The notes beneath the pieces are model-generated. The model did not search any database and was not told the origin of the DNA. It saw only the letters and a program-made list of their open reading frames with translations. Of a stretch of DNA of 64,000 nt, positions 1 through 10,598 are shown in pieces. Position numbers and translations under genes: made by a program. Numbering within the stretch: the first letter of the stretch is position 1; every line of letters starts with the position of its first letter. The DNA is from Desmodesmus armatus (taxonomy: Eukaryota > Chlorophyta > Chlorophyceae > Sphaeropleales > Scenedesmaceae). Location: the NCBI GenBank assembly GCA_007449985.2, contig VIIQ02000025.1, forward strand, positions 248,001 to 312,000, in the 5' to 3' direction.

Positions 1-49
<49 letters not shown>
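1..49. repeat. (AC)n dinucleotide microsatellite
   Basis: Uninterrupted AC dinucleotide run at the left edge of the window. It probably continues beyond the edge. Confidence 0.97.
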
Positions 50-52
<3 letters not shown>

Positions 53-2335
53 GTGCGTGTCGGAACGCACTTTACAAGCCTGTCGTCATGACATGCACTT
101 GATGGTTGTATCTCATGTGTTTAACACATGCACATATCAGGCAGCCCCCCTCCTCCCACCCCCTTGGACTGATCATTGAATCGTGCTGCTGCTGGTGCGA
201 CATCCTTCCTCTTGTCGCATCGATGCTTGTATCTGCCAAACCAGCAGAGCCGAGCAAAGCTTCATGCTTCAAGAGCATGAAGCGTTGCACCCCTTCCAAT
301 GCATGGCACGCTCAGCCTTGGAGACCACCACCAACAGAAACAATAGTGCAGAGCATCGCTGTCCTCATGTGCTGCTGTGCTAGGCCCCCAGGGCCCCCTG
401 TGCTTCTATGCAACTCTTGCAAGGTGGATGCATCTCTGACACCATGCATCGCGACGTTTTGCGGCTGCAATCGGCACACATGAGCAATTATGGTGGTTCT
501 GCTGCTCCTGCTGTTGCTGACCTGGCTTGATTTCAGGGGCTGGTGTGTTCTCCGAAAGGCGCAGCACTCCTGAGCCAAGCGGCAATGTAGGATCGCCAAT
601 CTGTTCACATACGATGGCCCGCATATCAGCACAGCACTGATAGCACAGGTAAGCGGACCTGATCAAGTTGCGATCTGAATTGGTCTGTTTTCTGTGCTGG
701 CAAAATCAGGCACATATACCAACTCGGCAAACGTGCGTTGACACCATTGATTCGCGTTTGTGGGCTATGGGGGTTTTTGGTGCCGATGACGTGGCATTGA
801 CCATTGGTCAATGACCAATTGACCAGTACAGTGGTTGGCACACAACCACAATTGTCACTCTCAACTGAATGACCCAACGTTAGTGATGAGTTAGCAGTAG
901 CCACTCGACTCTTGAGGTGAGTCGCAGTGTGGTGACCGTGTGGGGTGACCTGGCAGCAGGTGCACCCGCAGTGCCCTGCCAGGCTGGCAGCACGGCTGGT
1001 GTGTAGAGACACAGAGAGTGCAGCCAAAGCATCAACCATCTGGCCCACCACTCACCAAGGTGGTGTGCCAGGCCCTGAGGGCTGAGCTCACTGCAGCATG
1101 TTGACCTGCACTTTTGCACACCAAGCAGCTAGCTGCGGTGCCTTGCGTGTGGTGTCTGCTCCACCGTGTCACTTTGCAACATACTGCGCAGCCTGCTGAT
1201 GGTGAAATGGGTAAACATTGAGTGTGTGTGGTGATGCTGCGTCTGCATGATCAGGGTTAGGTCAATTGTGCTGAGCCCAGGTAGCAAAGGCCCTTACTAC
1301 CCCTGGCTGGGCCTGAGTGAAAACCTTGGACTTGAAAGGATGACCGGACAGGGCACAGTTTCTGTTTCCTGCAAAAGGGCAAGCTGCACGGAAACTGCGC
1401 GATAACTTACTGTTATCTAGATAGCAAACACGTTTCACCCAAGTGAGTGTCAACTCTGTGCCTGCAGTGTTTATGCTGGCGAATGGGATCATGATATGAG
1501 AGCTCCAGCATAACCTCAACAAGTGCTAGCAACACAGCGCTGTCCGGCCCACACACATGTGTACATGTGCTTTCCACAGCACCAACCAGCTACCTTCAGC
1601 AGTGCCATGAGGGGTATAAGGTCAGGATAATCTAGGTTTTGAAGACAACAGCTTAGCTTCAGCTGTAGTGCCCACCATGTGCCCACCAGGACCCTGGATG
1701 GGTTTTGACTGGATCATGGCATGTGCCCGAGCTGCAACACTGTACCAAGAGTGACACGGCATGTCTCAAGACTCAACAGTACAAATGCGCCTCATCGGAC
1801 ACCTTCAGGCGGGTGCATGCCGAAACCATATCGGTGCAATGTCGGGACCAAAGTGCTGACGAAGAGCCAGCATTGCCGCTAACAGACGCCCACACAGCTC
1901 ACACTGCCAAGCTCTATTCTCCAACGTCGCTCGGCAGAACCTGAAGGCCTGTGCGAGCTGGGCGACACTGCTGCTGATCACAACAGGGCTTTTCCCCTCT
2001 TTCAGACCCGCGATGGGCCACTTCAGGCGCGACAGGTATGATTGATGTAGCTGTACATGAGATAGTTGTTGTCTGGAAGCAATCAGCTGCTGGTTGTATC
2101 GCCACATCCAGGGCTCTGCCTGGACTGGTCCCTCCGGTCACTCTGGGAGGGGCAGTGACCCACCTGTGCCTGTATACCCTGCTGTTGCGGCCTAGTGGTA
2201 TGCATCACGTCATTTTGGGAGGGGCAGTGACAAGCTTGCCTTTATACCTTGCTGTTGCGACCCTGGTGCCATACGTTAGATGCAGCCGTCTGTCATGGTG
2301 CTTGCAGCCCCAGATGGCCTTGATGCACTCACTGA
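50..2335. other. No recognisable gene
   Basis: Short open frames exist on both strands, but none shows a recognisable family motif, a repeated protein pattern or a consistent chain of splice sites. A small palindrome (two 8-base arms around one base) lies near 800-816. The right part contains a local duplication, listed separately, and may hold the promoter and first exon of the membrane-protein gene that follows. Confidence 0.5.
2144..2275. repeat. 72-bp imperfect tandem duplication
   Basis: Two copies of a segment beginning GGGAGGGGCAGTGAC, at about 2145 and 2217. Each is followed by a similar stretch ending in CTGCTGTTGCG. It lies just upstream of the beta-helix membrane protein and may be in its promoter or 5' exon. 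Confidence 0.7.
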
Positions 2336-5300
2336 CACCAGCTGCTTGCTCTGCTGCTGCTGCTGCTGCTCGCCAGGTGTCATGCTGCTGCATGCTGGCT
2401 TGCCATCCTGTCCCTGTGCTCACTGGTTGCCGCACCCTCTGCACAGCCACTGGGCAGTACCTCTGCACAAGCAGCAGCAGCAGCAGAAGCAGCAGCTGGA
2501 GCATCAGGAGCAGCAGAATGCAGCCTGTACATCCTTGGTGGTGAGGGCCGCATCCTGCGTGCTGGCATGAGGTGTACGGGACCCCAGCCCACCATCGCAC
2601 TCGCAACACCGCACATGGCGGCTCACAAAGCAAACTTCTCTGGGGTTGCTATCACCAGCAGCTGCAGAGGGAGTTCCTTTAACACCTCTCTCTGCCTGGT
2701 GACCATTTGTGCTGGGAGGGTCGTGCTCAGGCGCAGCAGTGTGTCGTGGGTGCGGGGCATTTCTGATGGAAGCAATTTGTTATGTGTGGAAGGTGACAGC
2801 AGGGTTGAGGTGCACATGAGCAGGTTCTCCAGGAACCAGTGCACACCACTGGCTGTGTTTGACCAGGCACATCTGCTGTTCAATCGCAGCATTGTATCCA
2901 ACAACTTTGTTTGGGGGGGGGGTCTGTGGATTGATGGCAGTGCGGTTGTCACCATCACAGGTCAGAGCAGGGTGCAGGGGAACAATGCAAGAGGGAGTGG
3001 TGGGGGCTGTCTGTGTTGGGCACTGCCAGTGTCACACTCACTGGCGGCAGCAGTGTGAAGGGCAACACTGCTGAAATGTGTGGTGGGGGGCTGTCTGTGT
3101 CTGACAGTGCCACTGTCACACTCGCAGGCGGCAGCAGTGTGCAGGGCAACACTGCTGAAATGTGTGGTGGGGGGCTGTCTGTGTCTGACAGTGCCACTGT
3201 CACACTCGCAGGCGGCAGCAGTGTGCAGGGCAACACTGCTACAGACTGGGGTGGGGGGCTGTCTGTGTGGGGCACTGCCAGTGTCACACTCACTGGGGGC
3301 AGCAGTGTGCAGGGCAACAGGGTTGTCAATGGTACTGGTGGAGGTGTGGATGTTGCGAATGGTGCACGTGTCACCATCAGCAATCACAGCAGCATCTTCA
3401 ATAATACATGTTTTGGCGGGGTAGGTGGTGGCATAGCTGTTGATGTTGGTGACGCAAAGTTTGACGCACGTGGGGTTGGTGCTGCTGATGGTGCTGCTGA
3501 TGATGATGATTATGTTGATCCTGATGACAAGCCGTCATATGTCACCATCAGCAGTAGCAATGTCTCGAACAACACCAGTATCCGTTCTGCTGGTGGTGGG
3601 CTGGCTGTAGCTTATGATGGCACCATCAAGCTTGCTGATGGCACTGTGGTGTCACACAACTCTGCTGTGAACAGTTCTGGGGGTGGAGTGGTATTGCTTG
3701 GCAACGGAACATTGCATGCTGATGACAGTGTGGTGTTTGTCAACAATGCTGTCAACAGAGGCTACGTAGGCAGCACCATTGCAGCGTTTGAGGACTCCAC
3801 ACTGAACCTGCTTGTGCGTGGTGGTAACCTGACAAGGTGCAGTGGTGGTGTGTATCTGGGGTGGTCTTCGTGCAATGCAGGCGAGGTAATGCAACATGAT
3901 GTTTGTGTGTGCTGCCCACCACACACGTTCAGCTTCACTAATGCATCTTGTGAGCAGTGCCCACGGAACGGCAACTGCACCGGAGGGAGCCTTGTGGAGC
4001 CTTTGCCTGGCTATTGGTCGTCAGCCCCAACCTCTGTTCAGATGCATGGCTGTCCGTTGTCAACAACATCCTGCAATTACATCAGTCCTGACCACCAATG
4101 CAAGGAGGGGTACACTGGCCCCCTGTGCGGTGCCTGTCAGCTCCCAAACTATGGCATGTTGGGCCCCTTTGAGTGTGGCAAGTGCATGGAGCGCAGGGTG
4201 CAGCTTGGGTTGTACCTGACAATGAGTGGTGTGTCTGTGTGCTTTGTTACGTACACTGTGCACGCGACATGGAAGGACAACTTGACAGGCGATAAAGTTG
4301 TCCTTGCCACTGATATGATCAAGGTGCTTGTGCTATACCTGCAGTACACAGCCATCATTGGCAGTGTGTCTGTGCCCTGGCCTCTTTTCAGCTTGAAAGG
4401 CTGGTTCCAGGCTGTCAACATCCCGTTCGCAGGGGCAACAGGGCAAACCCTGTCTCTTGACTGTTGGTTGGTCGGTATTCAAAGCAAGCTGCCACTTGCC
4501 ATGCAGCGGCAGCTGGTGTACTTCCTTGCTCCTGTGTTCGTGCTGTTGGCGGTTGTGGCTTTACTGTGGCTGTTTTGGTCGTTGGGGCGGTGGGTGGTGC
4601 CGCTTGTGCGGCGGCCAAAGGAGGGTGCAACTCCCCAGCCCGCCAGGTCCGTTGTTCGCAAGATGCCGGTCACGCTCATGGTGGTCACCTTCTACTCATA
4701 CCCAACTTTGTTGCGAGCTGCCCTCAACTTCTTTGCGTGCTTGCGCATCGACAGGTTGCCAGATGACATACCAAAGCTGCCGCCAGGCGCAACTGCCCCT
4801 CTCAACCACACAATGGGCTACTGGGTCAGCGACATCACCCAGCAGTGCTTTTCCGGGTACCACATGGGCTGGGCGCTGGGCTTGGGTGTTGTTTCTGTCT
4901 TGCTGTGGTGCATAGTTGTCCCTATTGCCATGGGTGTGGGGCTGTACCTGTTCAGGTCCAAGGCTGACGAGGACAGCTTCCGTGAGCACTTCGGCTTTCT
5001 CTACCGAAGCTACAGACCTGAGCGCATGTGGTGGGAGGCTGTGTGGGCTGCACGCACTGTGGTGCTCACGTTGATCTCTGTCTTTGCAATCCCCATGGAG
5101 CGATACTTTGCGGTGTTGAGTCTGCTTGCGGTGTTCTTGGTCAGTGCGGTACTGCAGAATGTGTTCAAGCCGTATGCTTTCGCCACCCTGCACCACATGC
5201 ACAAGCTCTCCACCGCATGCCTTGCAACCACCACCATGGGTGCGTTGGCAATGTTTGCCTACGATGTGTCAGAGTCAACGGCAAAGGCTCTGCGCATTGC

Positions 5301-5430
5301 CATCGCTGTCTTGGTGCTGATCGTCAATGTGGTGTTTGTGGGCTGGTGTCTGTGGAAGCTGGTGCCTTCAGTCAAGGGCTGGTGTGTGGCTGCTTACACC
5401 ATGGTCAGGTCCTGGTGCTGTGGGTTGTGA
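2336..5430 (+). CDS. Beta-helix repeat membrane protein with TRP-like multi-pass C-terminus; 5' end unresolved, one frame break
   Basis: The reading frame is open from 2336, after an in-frame TGA at 2333, but has no ATG in its first part, so a 5' exon is probably missing. It opens with a Leu-rich hydrophobic stretch followed by an Ala-rich linker, like a signal peptide. About 2630-3400 encodes right-handed beta-helix type repeats (GGSSVQGN...GGGLSV...ATVTLA). A Cys-rich stalk follows (about 3840-4190, with GYTGPLCGAC). The last 400 residues carry about nine hydrophobic segments and a motif, FGFLYRSYRPERMWWEAVW, that I associate with TRP-like multi-pass proteins of algae and protists. The frame shifts at 3002-3006, where a G-run has five bases; the next repeat units have six. 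From ATG 3013 the downstream frame is open for 805 codons. A cell-surface sensor or adhesion role is inference. Confidence 0.78.
3043..3381 (+). repeat. 84-bp coding tandem repeats (28-residue beta-helix units)
   Basis: Three near-identical 84-bp units (3043-3126, 3127-3210, 3211-3294) and a diverged fourth. Each encodes a 28-residue unit starting GGSSV(Q/K)GN and containing GGGLSV. Identity between units is very high at DNA level, so they are recent or homogenised copies inside the coding region. Confidence 0.9.
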
Positions 5431-8017
5431 ATGCGGCACTGGTGCGTGCAGGGCGCCCACAGCTGAAGGCTGGCCAGGGCAGGGGCCGTGGGCGCAGGGG
5501 TGGTGGTTCTGGGTGCTGCGTGTAGGATGGTGATGCAACTGGGTTTTGTTGGTTGAGTGGGTTGCGGGTCAGCGTCATTTGTGGCAAGGTTGTGTGCATG
5601 GACATGGTTTCCGTGTCTGGTGCTCAAGGCAGTGGACGTGGCGGGGCTAGTGGGGATAGATGTGTAGTATGGTCATACCTACCAAATGCCAGTGGGTTGT
5701 GCCTGTCAGGCACATACATGTGTCATGGGGTGCATGATTCAGCATGTTGGTTCTGGTTGCTGGCTGTGTTGCTGAACCTCTTGTCTGCATGCATCACGCG
5801 CCTACACATGCAACATGTTGTGTAGTAGGACATCGTTCCAAACAGCGCGCGGCGCACTCGGTTGAGGTGCCATGCTGGTGTTCAAGTACTCGTGGACACC
5901 TAATCAGCCAGCACTCACTGTTGGCTATGCTTACATGCTGCATGTGGCATTTGCTGCGTGGTTTAGCATGCTTTGATCTGACTGTTGGCCAAAAAAAAAC
6001 TGTTGGCAGTGGCCTGACTGTGTTTGTCTGCATGCTTCAAGAACTGCACATGCATCATGTTGTGTAGCAGGACACTGTTCTTCGCACTCGGTTGGTGTGC
6101 CCTGCTGATGTTCCACGACCCCCAAAGACCTCAATTAACTCCAGCCAACTCTCATTGTTGGCAAGGTTGGCGCACCATTGTTGGCATGCTTGCACCGGGT
6201 TGCTGCTCAACTAGGCGCCAGTATTGGACTAGTACGGTTGGTGCAACTTGCAGAACGGTTCTGCAGACCTTGTGCTGAGGTGCTGCTCAGCTAATTACCT
6301 ACCTTTTGCTTGCAGTGCAATCATTCACTGGCCAGTGAATGGATACCACTCACTAGGCATTCAAAGACCTACATGCAGCGGCCTGGTGTCAGTGACTATG
6401 AAGTCACACGCCAACACACGGCATCTATTTTTGCCGGGCTTTGGACGTGATCAGGCTCATGTGAGGCCGCTTGCCACCACCCAATATGAGGCATGCGCAT
6501 GCGAGGGAACTGCAAGTGAGTGGTGGTCAGGTGGTTGCCATGCACATATCACATATTCTACATGCAGTGGCACGGGCAGGCTTTGTGACCTCACCCGTAT
6601 CATTGCAGACAGTGGGAAGAGTTTGCACCTGCGTCGAATCCTTGTGTGATGGTTCTTTCATCTGTTTTATGTGTGTTGTCAACAACTCCTTCTGGCCGGC
6701 CTTGCCATGAACAGAGCCTCGCTGCATACCATACATGCTTCCTCTAGTTCTTGTCCTTCCACTGGTGCAGCACCTTCAGGGCTAGGGGCAACCACAAGGC
6801 CACTGGTGCCAAGTTTTTGTGTTGGTGTGGTGTTGCCACCTGCTGCACCATCCCCTGTACCATGACATGATGATCTTATTACTGCATCAGCGCACTTCTC
6901 AGCACCAACTCTCACTAGCATACTGTAGCATTGCAGTACTGATTGACTTCAGATCCCAGAAGCGTTTGTGTTGTGGGGTCCAGATGCTATGTTGTTTCGT
7001 CTTGTGGTTGCGTGCGTCTGTGCAGGATTTGAGTAAAGCTCCACTTCATTGCGTGCTGCCACTGCATCTTGTGAAGCATCACCCAGGTGGACATGTGCTG
7101 GACAGCATCATCGTACTCATACACTGTGCTGAAAGAAGCAACTGCACTGTTTTTAACAGTTGGATCGGGCATTAGATGCACACCCACTGCCTTCAACCGC
7201 TGCATTAAAGCCCGCTAGCACTAAGTCGGCTAGCCACAGTCCCTGAATGCTAGTTGATAACCTACCTACAACCCCAGCCCTCAATGTACAGCACAGTTCC
7301 TGCAGTTCACGTTCAATACGGTCACCCTGGGTCACACAGCTGTGTCTACCAGTTTGTCTGACCCAAGTGTGACACATTTCAAGCCAAGGCCAACAACAAC
7401 TAGCACACTGCATGCTTGGATTAGCAGCTACAAATTGGCAAGGCCTACACACTGGCCTACAATTGGTCAGGCCTAGTAGCCTCACAGTCACACAACCCTA
7501 CACAACACACCACACCATATCAGCATGCACGCCTCCAAGAATACACACTGACTGTGAAATGCTGCGGAGGCCTTGGTTGTGCATGTTGTTTCTGCATACC
7601 ACAAGCACAAACCACATGCACACGAAAACCCAACCCACACAAACGTAGGGTCATTGCTATAGTCTTGCACGCCTACACCAATGCACGAGAGGTGGACGAA
7701 CACGCAGGGAGTGCAGCACCTAAACACAAGTTCAAAGACAGAGTGCAGCTACAGCAGGCCTTGACCTTGTGTCTCTGACCCACACCACCATCCATGCTGA
7801 TGCTGTCTCTTGTACATACGCATACACAGCTGCACACGCCAGCAATACGCTTCTTCCTCCTCTTCATTGACACCAACCCCACGCAGCTCCCCTGCCCAAG
7901 TATGCAACCTGCCCTTTTCAGCCCCTATGTTCAATCACACAAACCACTCAGTGCCTTACACGCAATGGACATGTGATCAGATATCAATTATCTGTCATCA
8001 CACACCAACCACACCCC
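5431..8017. other. No recognisable gene
   Basis: This 2.6 kb follows the membrane-protein stop codon. Open frames are short and show no conserved motif. The left part probably includes the 3' UTR. A diverged tandem repeat occupies about 5800-6180. Confidence 0.5.
5808..6180. repeat. Diverged tandem repeat, period about 240 bp
   Basis: The segment around CATGTTGTGTAG(T/C)AGGACA followed by GCACTCGGTTG occurs at about 5813 and again at about 6055. The second copy is diverged. Both lead into a region with CTCA(C/T)TGTTGGC. No coding potential is evident. Confidence 0.6.
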
Positions 8018-8507
8018 TCACAGTGCCGCACTGCCTGGCCCAATGCCGTTGTTCTGGCGGGGCCTGCGCCTACGGTGGCCAGCATCACCCGGTGCCCCCG
8101 GTCGCTGCCTCATGCGTCGCCGCCGGTGCCGCCGCCGCTGCTGCACCTGCTGCGCCTCCTTCAAACCAGGCTCGCCAGGGGTGGGGGCAGACGCTGCTAC
8201 GCCTGCTCCTGTCGCTTGTGTTGCCGCTGCTGCTGCTTCTTGTGTTGCTAAGCCTGCTGCTACTCCTGCTCCTGCTGACTCTTGTGTTGTTGCTGCTTGC
8301 TGTGCCGCTGTAGCTGCTCCATCCGCTGGTGTCGCTGCTGCGTCAACTTCTGGTGCTGGTGCTGGTGCTGGCGGGGGGCCCAGAGCTGCTGCTGGTGTTG
8401 CAGCATCACCCTCTGCTGCTGCTGGTGTTGCAGCATCGCCGTCTGCCAATGCCGCTGTTGCAGCATCGCCTTCTGCCGCTGCTGGCAGCAGCCCCTGAGC
8501 AGCATCA

Positions 8508-8552
<45 letters not shown>

Positions 8553-10316
8553 TCGGTCGACTTTGCTGCTGCTTTGCTGGCACCAGCCCTCAGGACGTCC
8601 GGCAAACCTGCACCAGGTGCGGCAGGGCAGCAGGTTGCCATTGGGGTGGTGTGGACGAAGGAGGCGGGTAGTGACAGCAAGGCAGGAGGGCACACACACT
8701 CACACGCCAGAACCTAAAAGAACCCAACCAACACCAGCAGAATAATAATCCGTATTGTGCTGGCGTGGTTGTGAATGCAGCGTAGTGGCTCTGCTGCTCG
8801 TCTGAGCTGGTGCAGCTGCTTTGGACAGCACCGTTACAGAGTACTCGCTGCTACAGCAGCTGGCCCGGCAACTCACCCAAAGACTGATTGCCCCGCTCAC
8901 CTCTCATTTCCTGCCTGACAAAGCCCAAGCTCTGCACCCATGTGTGTATCGCGTTGTAATCAAGCTTGGGGTCAACCTCAGTGGCTGACAGCTGCAGCAC
9001 ACACACAAATAGCAAGCACAGCACAGCACAGGGGAAGGACAGGTATGTCCTGCACAAGTTTGCCCAACACGAAACATGGGTCACATGCAGAAACGCTGCG
9101 GCTGCCCCTAAGAGCCCCTTCATGTAATTGGGGTGTTCAGGCTGTAACAGTAACAGTAACAGTAATTGATGTGTCTTGCTGCCGCCTTCCCACACAGCCA
9201 ACCACTACAGGTGCTGTGGTCCTTGCGAGCTGCTTGTCGTCCCTGTCTGCTGCTGCTCCCTACACAGATGCCTGCTGCTGCTGCTGCTGCTGCTACAGTC
9301 TCCCTGCCTGCCAAGCACTGCATCTTGCTTGCTGTCTCACCTCCTTTCCTGTCTCATCATACAGAATCAGGGTGGGGGTCTTGCCGAAGATGCTGCAGCA
9401 GCACAAGACAGAACATGACAGTCATTATTTCAGACTCTCAATGTAGATAACATCAGACCTACGGAGCCCACCACCGCCCATCCGTAATTTCACTATTGCT
9501 CCCTGCTCCACTATCACTGCCCATGCCACCATTTCTGGTGATGAGAACTTACGCCCTCCTACCCACCCTGCAACTCACTCATTCACCGCCTACCCCTGCC
9601 ATCCACCCACCCCAGCTACTAGTCATCATGTGACAGAGTGTATACAGGGGCCAAGTTACCAAGCATGTGCATCCAGTAAGAGTAACCAACATCACATGAA
9701 AGTAAGCAGAAAGTAAGCAGAAGGAACGTCAAACATTGACCTGCACCACCAAGCTGCCACTCACTATTTGACGTCCAAGTTGTCTCCATACTCCTTCTTG
9801 AGCACCGCCTCATTCAAGAAGCGCTTCAGCTGCAGCAGCAAAGACACCACACTGAGACAGGATGTGTGCAGTCCAGGCCCCTTGGCTTGGCAGCTTAACA
9901 GCAGGCGTGTGCTGCCTCAATACAGCCTCAATACAGAGGTATGACAGCTGTAGGGAAGGTGCGCTGCTTCTGCACACTGCATACACACCCACACTATCCA
10001 ACGTGCCCTGCAGCTGCTGCTTGCCAGCAAACAGTGTGACATCCATGAGACACCATGATTGTCACTAGATTCAAGCAATTGGCAGTAGGTAGCTGCACCC
10101 ACCTCGGGCATGGCACTCAATCTGCAAGCTGGACATGTCTGCACAGCAACCAAGACAGCACATATGTCAGACAGCTGCGCCCCTGCAGCTCACGGGCATA
10201 CGTTCAGGCCTGCACATCACTTAGTGACATACCTCAAACACTCCCTTGGGCTGCGCTGACTGCACGGCTCCGCATAGCAAGCCCAGCAACACCAACAACA
10301 GCAGGGTGCTCCCCAT
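8018..10316 (-). CDS. Secreted SelM/Sep15-family thioredoxin-fold protein, Cys form, with Ala-rich tail
   Basis: Six exons on the minus strand: 10316-10233, 10138-10103, 9829-9765, 9392-9341, 8991-8901, 8607-8018 (about 305 residues). All phases agree. Exon 1 encodes a Leu-rich signal peptide ending CGAVQSAQ. Exon 2 carries the redox motif C-P-A-C, then RLSAMPE. Exon 3 gives LKRFLNEAV and NLDVKY, exon 4 FGKTPTLILYDETGKE, exon 5 WVQSLGFVRQEM. This order matches selenoprotein M/Sep15, ER thiol-disulfide proteins, with Cys where many relatives have selenocysteine (no TGA at the motif). Exon 6 adds a low-complexity Ala-rich tail of about 195 residues with an Arg cluster and no ER-retention signal. 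If the exon 5 donor is not used, translation ends at 8851 instead. It is divergent from the S28 peptidase gene. Confidence 0.75.
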
Positions 10317-10598
10317 GGTTTTCTGCTTTCTCGACAGACACTGACGGGCGCATCACTCAGGACAATACAACTGAAGACGTAAGCGGCGACTGTCCAGCGC
10401 TGTGGTGCCTTGTGTATCACGATTACGTGATGGAAACAGTTGAAAGGTGAAACCAGGGGTACTAATACTATAGGTAATAGTATTAGGACCCCTGGTGAAA
10501 CCTCACCTGTCGCGCACCTATGGTGGCAAGTAAGCGTTAGGAGTGGAATTTCAATGATTCATAATCTGCCGCGCTGCATGTGAGATCCAACTGTAACC
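10317..10598. promoter_or_regulatory. 282-bp divergent promoter region between SelM-like and S28 genes
   Basis: The two start codons face away from each other across 282 bp, so both promoters and 5' leaders must overlap or share this interval. No clear TATA box was recognised. A strong hairpin sits in the middle at 10452-10496. Confidence 0.6.
10452..10496. repeat. 20-bp-arm inverted repeat (hairpin)
   Basis: Arms 10452-10471 and 10477-10496 are complementary at 19 of 20 positions around a 5-base loop (AGGTA). The first arm begins ACCAGGGG and the second ends CCCCTGGT. It lies in the divergent promoter. It could be a small foldback element or a regulatory hairpin. Confidence 0.9.

Noticed and set aside
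1262..1522. Minus-strand 86-codon frame near the left edge
   Set aside because: It has no recognisable motif, no signal peptide and no clear splice links, and its length is expected by chance.
8043..8745. Long plus-strand open frames rich in Cys, Leu or Ala
   Set aside because: They are antisense readings of the Ala-rich CTG/GCA exon of the minus-strand gene. Triplet repeats open all frames.
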